Assembly (NCBI GenBank): GCA_029259835.1
Contig: JAJDEL010000598.1
Coordinates: 1-7,458, forward strand
DNA from: Planctomicrobium sp.
Lineage (GTDB): Bacteria > Planctomycetota > Planctomycetia > Planctomycetales > Planctomycetaceae
Direction: 5' to 3'
DNA length: 7,458 nt
This document shows positions 4,824-7,458 of this stretch, one piece after another. The notes beneath the pieces are model-generated. The model did not search any database and was not told the DNA's origin. It was given only the letters and a program-made list of their open reading frames with translations. Every line of letters starts with the position of its first letter. Positions within the stretch are counted from its first letter, which is position 1. The position numbers were made by a program, and so were the translations under genes.

Positions 4824-6503
4824 CTATTCTTTCGGAGCCTTAGCTGGTTTTTCTTCCGGTTTTTCATCCGTCGAAGCTGTGAATTCGATGGAATTTGTTG
4901 TTTCGATGGGAGTGCGCCCAAGGCCCATGTCAATCACGAGGTGGATGTTATACTGTCCCGGTGGTGGGATGTCCTTGAATCGGAAGCGAAACTTGTCCTT
5001 TTGTCCAGGGAGTAGCCAGCGTCCGTACCCTGCTGGAAGATCGACTGATGCTCCATCCACATTCGAGACAGTCAAAGTCGCTTTAAGCGGAAGATGTTTG
5101 CCGCCTGAGTTGCTGACCGGAAGAACGAGGGCGGGTGTCTTTCCAGAATTGTCCCAAACCATATCGCCAAAACTCAGTTGCGGCTGTGCCTCACTTCTGG
5201 AAATGATTCCGATCTTCACGAACTGTTGCGAGTCGAGCGTCTCACCATTTCGCGTGGCTGTCACTTTCAGTTGACTGTATTCATTTTCTTTCAAATCGGA
5301 CGTCGCAGTGAGCATCAAGAGAGCGTTTCGATTTGAACCTGGACGAAGGTGCAATTGATTCGGACGAATCCCAACAAAGCGTGACTGGTTTCCATTTTGA
5401 TCCATGGCTGAAAAATCAAGAGTCACAGATTGGTCCGAATTATTTGTGAACTTCAGCGGTGAAATCCGCTTGCCACCTCGTTGCAATGAAAGTTCGACAT
5501 GAGCCGGTTCGGCAGTGACTCCATCTGAGATCGCAATTCGATTTCGATTTTGCGCCGGGAAATCAAGTAGGTCAACATTTGTTGTGAGTGTGGAGACACC
5601 TCCGACTCGCCGCCCGTCGAAGGTCATGAATTCAACTTCGAGATCACCACTTGATAACGGATGAGGAACGAACTCTTCGAGCCTTAATCGCGTTTTGGCG
5701 AGAATTCGAATTTCATGTTTTTCCGGAGGGCTCAAGTGAAGTCGAACTGGCATCGCAAGGAAAAAGGGAGGATTCGGAGTGCCGGAGTCGACACTTCGGA
5801 TCTGAGAACGAATCCGAAAAGACATTGGGCTGTCTGTCGGATTTGTAATAAATGCCTGAAGCTTGGCGAGACCCTGATCTTCTTCAATGTTGACAGACTC
5901 GACGACTAAATCACCAATTTTCTCGGAACGTACACCCTTCACCTTGATGTCGCAGCGTAGTAGATACTGGGTCACATACCGAATTCCGAAGCGAAGTTCT
6001 CCCCCGGCAGCTGGCTTTGGAGTGTCGGTTTCAAGCCCCAAGTCTCTGACGAGAATACCGAAAGAGTGAAATGTCGACTGCGTGATAGGAACTCTGACTC
6101 GCCCTTTGATGACATGATCATCACCACTGCCCATGTCAATAATCTCTGCGCCTTCAATACGAATCGCATCTGGAGCAGGGACAGTTTCATCAGATGAAAT
6201 AACGCCGTTTTCCCGTTGCGTAATGGCAATTGGTTTAATCAAGAGACGAGTAGGTCGACCGGAGGAGTAAAGCGTAAACTCGAATGGGATACTCTGACCG
6301 CGACGGGCTTCCATGCGGTGTACGATCGGTTCGGCACGAAACGCAGGTCGAATTTGCTCTTGCTCCAGCACCTTCCCGTCAACGTTTTCCTTCTCAGAGT
6401 CTTCCGGTTTTGCAGGGCGCGTTCCTTGAGCGGTGATCTCTAAAGGTAACAAGAACGAACAAAGCAGAGTGAGAATCGTCAGACTCAATCGAGTATTATT
6501 CAT
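4824..6503 (-). CDS. Exported Ig-like beta-sandwich protein coupled to a secretin
   Basis: 559 residues, no family recognised. A Sec signal peptide is clear: MNNTR, then the hydrophobic stretch LSLTILTLLCSFLLPL, with probable cleavage after ITA (25). A charged linker covers 28-55. The rest is almost entirely beta-strand-like and seems to hold about four sandwich modules: 56-180, 197-310, 333-433 and 441-543. Three of them start with a strand ending in an Asn turn, a style common in periplasmic chaperone-like or Ig-like domains: ITNPTDSPMSF (219-229), FTNNSDQSVTL (352-362) and VSNSGGKHLPL (463-473). The C-terminus is a Pro/Lys/Glu tail, DEKPEEKPAKAPKE. No catalytic motif or membrane helix follows the signal peptide. 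The start ATG overlaps the end of the secretin gene by 8 bases (ATGAATAA), which suggests translational coupling and a joint role, for example as a periplasmic partner or assembly factor of the secretin. That role is inference. Confidence 0.88.
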   Translation of the reverse strand: MNNTRLSLTILTLLCSFLLPLEITAQGTRPAKPEDSEKENVDGKVLEQEQIRPAFRAEPIVHRMEARRGQSIPFEFTLYSSGRPTRLLIKPIAITQRENGVISSDETVPAPDAIRIEGAEIIDMGSGDDHVIKGRVRVPITQSTFHSFGILVRDLGLETDTPKPAAGGELRFGIRYVTQYLLRCDIKVKGVRSEKIGDLVVESVNIEEDQGLAKLQAFITNPTDSPMSFRIRSQIRSVDSGTPNPPFFLAMPVRLHLSPPEKHEIRILAKTRLRLEEFVPHPLSSGDLEVEFMTFDGRRVGGVSTLTTNVDLLDFPAQNRNRIAISDGVTAEPAHVELSLQRGGKRISPLKFTNNSDQSVTLDFSAMDQNGNQSRFVGIRPNQLHLRPGSNRNALLMLTATSDLKENEYSQLKVTATRNGETLDSQQFVKIGIISRSEAQPQLSFGDMVWDNSGKTPALVLPVSNSGGKHLPLKATLTVSNVDGASVDLPAGYGRWLLPGQKDKFRFRFKDIPPPGQYNIHLVIDMGLGRTPIETTNSIEFTASTDEKPEEKPAKAPKE

Positions 6504-7458
6504 TATCTATATTCAATATCTGAGGCGGACATGCTAGAGGTTCTTGAGCTTTCGTGTCTCGAATGACCTTTGGGGAAATGAAGATAACAACTTCAGATTC
6601 CTGGTCTTGTTTCTCGACTCGTTCAAAAAGACCTCCGACTCCAGGCAGCGAACTCAACCCTGGGATTCGGCTGATGCGATCAACTGATTGTTTGGCGACC
6701 AAACCGCCAATGACAATCGTTTTTCCATCTTCGACAGTCACGTTTGTTGTGACTCTTCGTCGGTTAATGATTGGAAACGGATTCAGAATTAAATTTCTGT
6801 CGGTTGTTTGAGATCGAATGTCCTCACTGACTTCGGCTCGCTCAATTTGAACGTGGACATTGTCACCGCGGATCGTAGGAAGAATGATCAGGTTGATTCC
6901 GGCCTCGACTTCCTGGATATCCTGCCGAAAGATGAGGTCTGAAGTGATTGGCTGAGTGCTAAAAAACGTTTGACGAACGATTGAGATCTCTGCACGCTGA
7001 CCACTTATCGCCATGATGCGTGGTGAGGCTCGGATCGATAAATACCCCTCTTGCGCTAAAAGCTGAACAAATGCAGAAGTGAATGCGAAGTCTGTGAACA
7101 GATTCTTCAGCCCGATCGGTGAGACACCACCACTGAAGGTCAATCCGCTCAAGCCGAGATCGACGGCGGTCTCTCCATTCAGTTCGACAGCGTGTGCCCA
7201 ATCGAGACCAAAACGGAATCCGGAATCAGGGGAGACGACACAGATGATCGCTTCCAACATGACCTGAGGAACCGGCTCGTCAGATTCTTTGAGTTGCTGG
7301 AGAATTGATTCAGCGAGAGTGAATGGGGCCTCAATCATCACTTGATTGCGATTTTCAACAACTCGTACGAACGGTTGAAGTCGATCAGGAAGTGTTTTTA
7401 CAAGCTCTTCTGAATTGCCATGATTTGGGACAAATCGACGTCGTTCTGCGATCAAAGG
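6496..7458 (-). CDS. Secretin of a type II/III secretion or type IV pilus system (C-terminal 320 residues, cut by the window end)
   Basis: Secretins form the multimeric outer-membrane gate of type II and III secretion and type IV/Flp pilus machines. The frame is open to the window edge, so the N-terminus is missing; a TTG at 7453-7455 is not a credible start because the frame continues upstream. In order, numbered from the window edge: a ring-building N-domain tail VRVVENRNQVMIEAPFTLAE (about 31-50), the junction VPQVMLEAII (about 63-72), then the secretin core with YLSIRASPRIMAISGQRAEI (139-158), EAGINLIILPTIRGDNVHV (about 185-203), the hallmark VTVEDGKTIVIGGL (240-253), and IPGLSSLPGVGGLF followed by ESEVVIFISPKVI. 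Only about 22 residues follow the core, so there is no sizeable C-terminal S-domain for pilotin binding. The type of system cannot be fixed without the N-terminus and neighbours. Its stop overlaps the start of the beta-sandwich gene. Confidence 0.95.
   Translation of the reverse strand, partial: PLIAERRRFVPNHGNSEELVKTLPDRLQPFVRVVENRNQVMIEAPFTLAESILQQLKESDEPVPQVMLEAIICVVSPDSGFRFGLDWAHAVELNGETAVDLGLSGLTFSGGVSPIGLKNLFTDFAFTSAFVQLLAQEGYLSIRASPRIMAISGQRAEISIVRQTFFSTQPITSDLIFRQDIQEVEAGINLIILPTIRGDNVHVQIERAEVSEDIRSQTTDRNLILNPFPIINRRRVTTNVTVEDGKTIVIGGLVAKQSVDRISRIPGLSSLPGVGGLFERVEKQDQESEVVIFISPKVIRDTKAQEPLACPPQILNIDNE

Noticed and set aside
4657..5274. A 205-codon plus-strand open frame spanning the end of the flavoprotein gene and the beta-sandwich gene
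   Set aside because: It overlaps the intact rhodanese domain in another frame and runs antisense to the 559-residue protein. It has no recognisable protein features.
6429..6503. Lipoprotein signal for the beta-sandwich protein (Cys15 in TLLCS)
   Set aside because: The residue before Cys is Leu rather than Gly, Ala or Ser, and the Cys sits inside the hydrophobic core. A signal peptidase I site after ITA at residue 25 fits better.
7453..7455. TTG as the start of the secretin
   Set aside because: The frame remains open to the window edge, and secretins need an N-terminal signal peptide and ring-building domains that are absent here. The gene is truncated by the window.

Overview
The window looks like chromosomal DNA from a Gram-negative-type bacterium, most likely a planctomycete (Planctomycetales/Pirellulales-like). 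This is an inference from the style of the proteins (the ArsR regulator, the CoA-disulfide reductase/rhodanese fusion and the secretin with a beta-sandwich partner), from a mid-range base composition and from the scarcity of strong Shine-Dalgarno sites. No rRNA, tRNA, insertion sequence, phage gene or CRISPR array is visible. Five protein genes are well supported, and two of them run off the window ends.

Layout. (1) 1-1563, minus strand: the N-terminal part of an FtsK/SpoIIIE DNA translocase, with membrane anchor, linker, alpha-domain and the start of the motor including Walker A and B. (2) 1564-1979: a divergent intergenic region of about 416 bp. It holds a perfect 24-bp palindrome just upstream of ftsK, a second near-perfect 27-bp dyad, a possible folded element and a candidate promoter for the rightward genes. 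(3) 1980-4789, plus strand: a three-gene set made of an ArsR-family regulator, a small Tat-type exported protein with an internal duplication, and a CoA-disulfide reductase/rhodanese fusion of the NADH-dependent persulfide reductase type. (4) 4824-7458, minus strand: a secretin (N-terminus outside the window) whose stop codon overlaps the start of a 559-residue exported protein built of Ig-like beta-sandwich modules. The rightward and leftward blocks converge with only 34 bp between stop codons.

How the genes may work together. The middle block reads as a sulfur (persulfide/polysulfide) module. A small winged-helix repressor without the classical metal-binding motif would control a cytoplasmic flavoprotein that reduces persulfides and carries its own rhodanese domain, together with a periplasmic protein of unknown function. 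The right block reads as part of an outer-membrane secretion or pilus machine: a secretin and a translationally coupled periplasmic partner. FtsK is a chromosome-segregation gene with no evident functional link to either block.

The points most worth a second look are the exported duplicated protein between ArsR and the persulfide reductase, the likely mis-set start of the ArsR gene (a strong Shine-Dalgarno points at an ATC codon), the palindromes in front of ftsK, the 10-bp motif shared with the gap before the flavoprotein gene, and the uncharacterised secretin partner.
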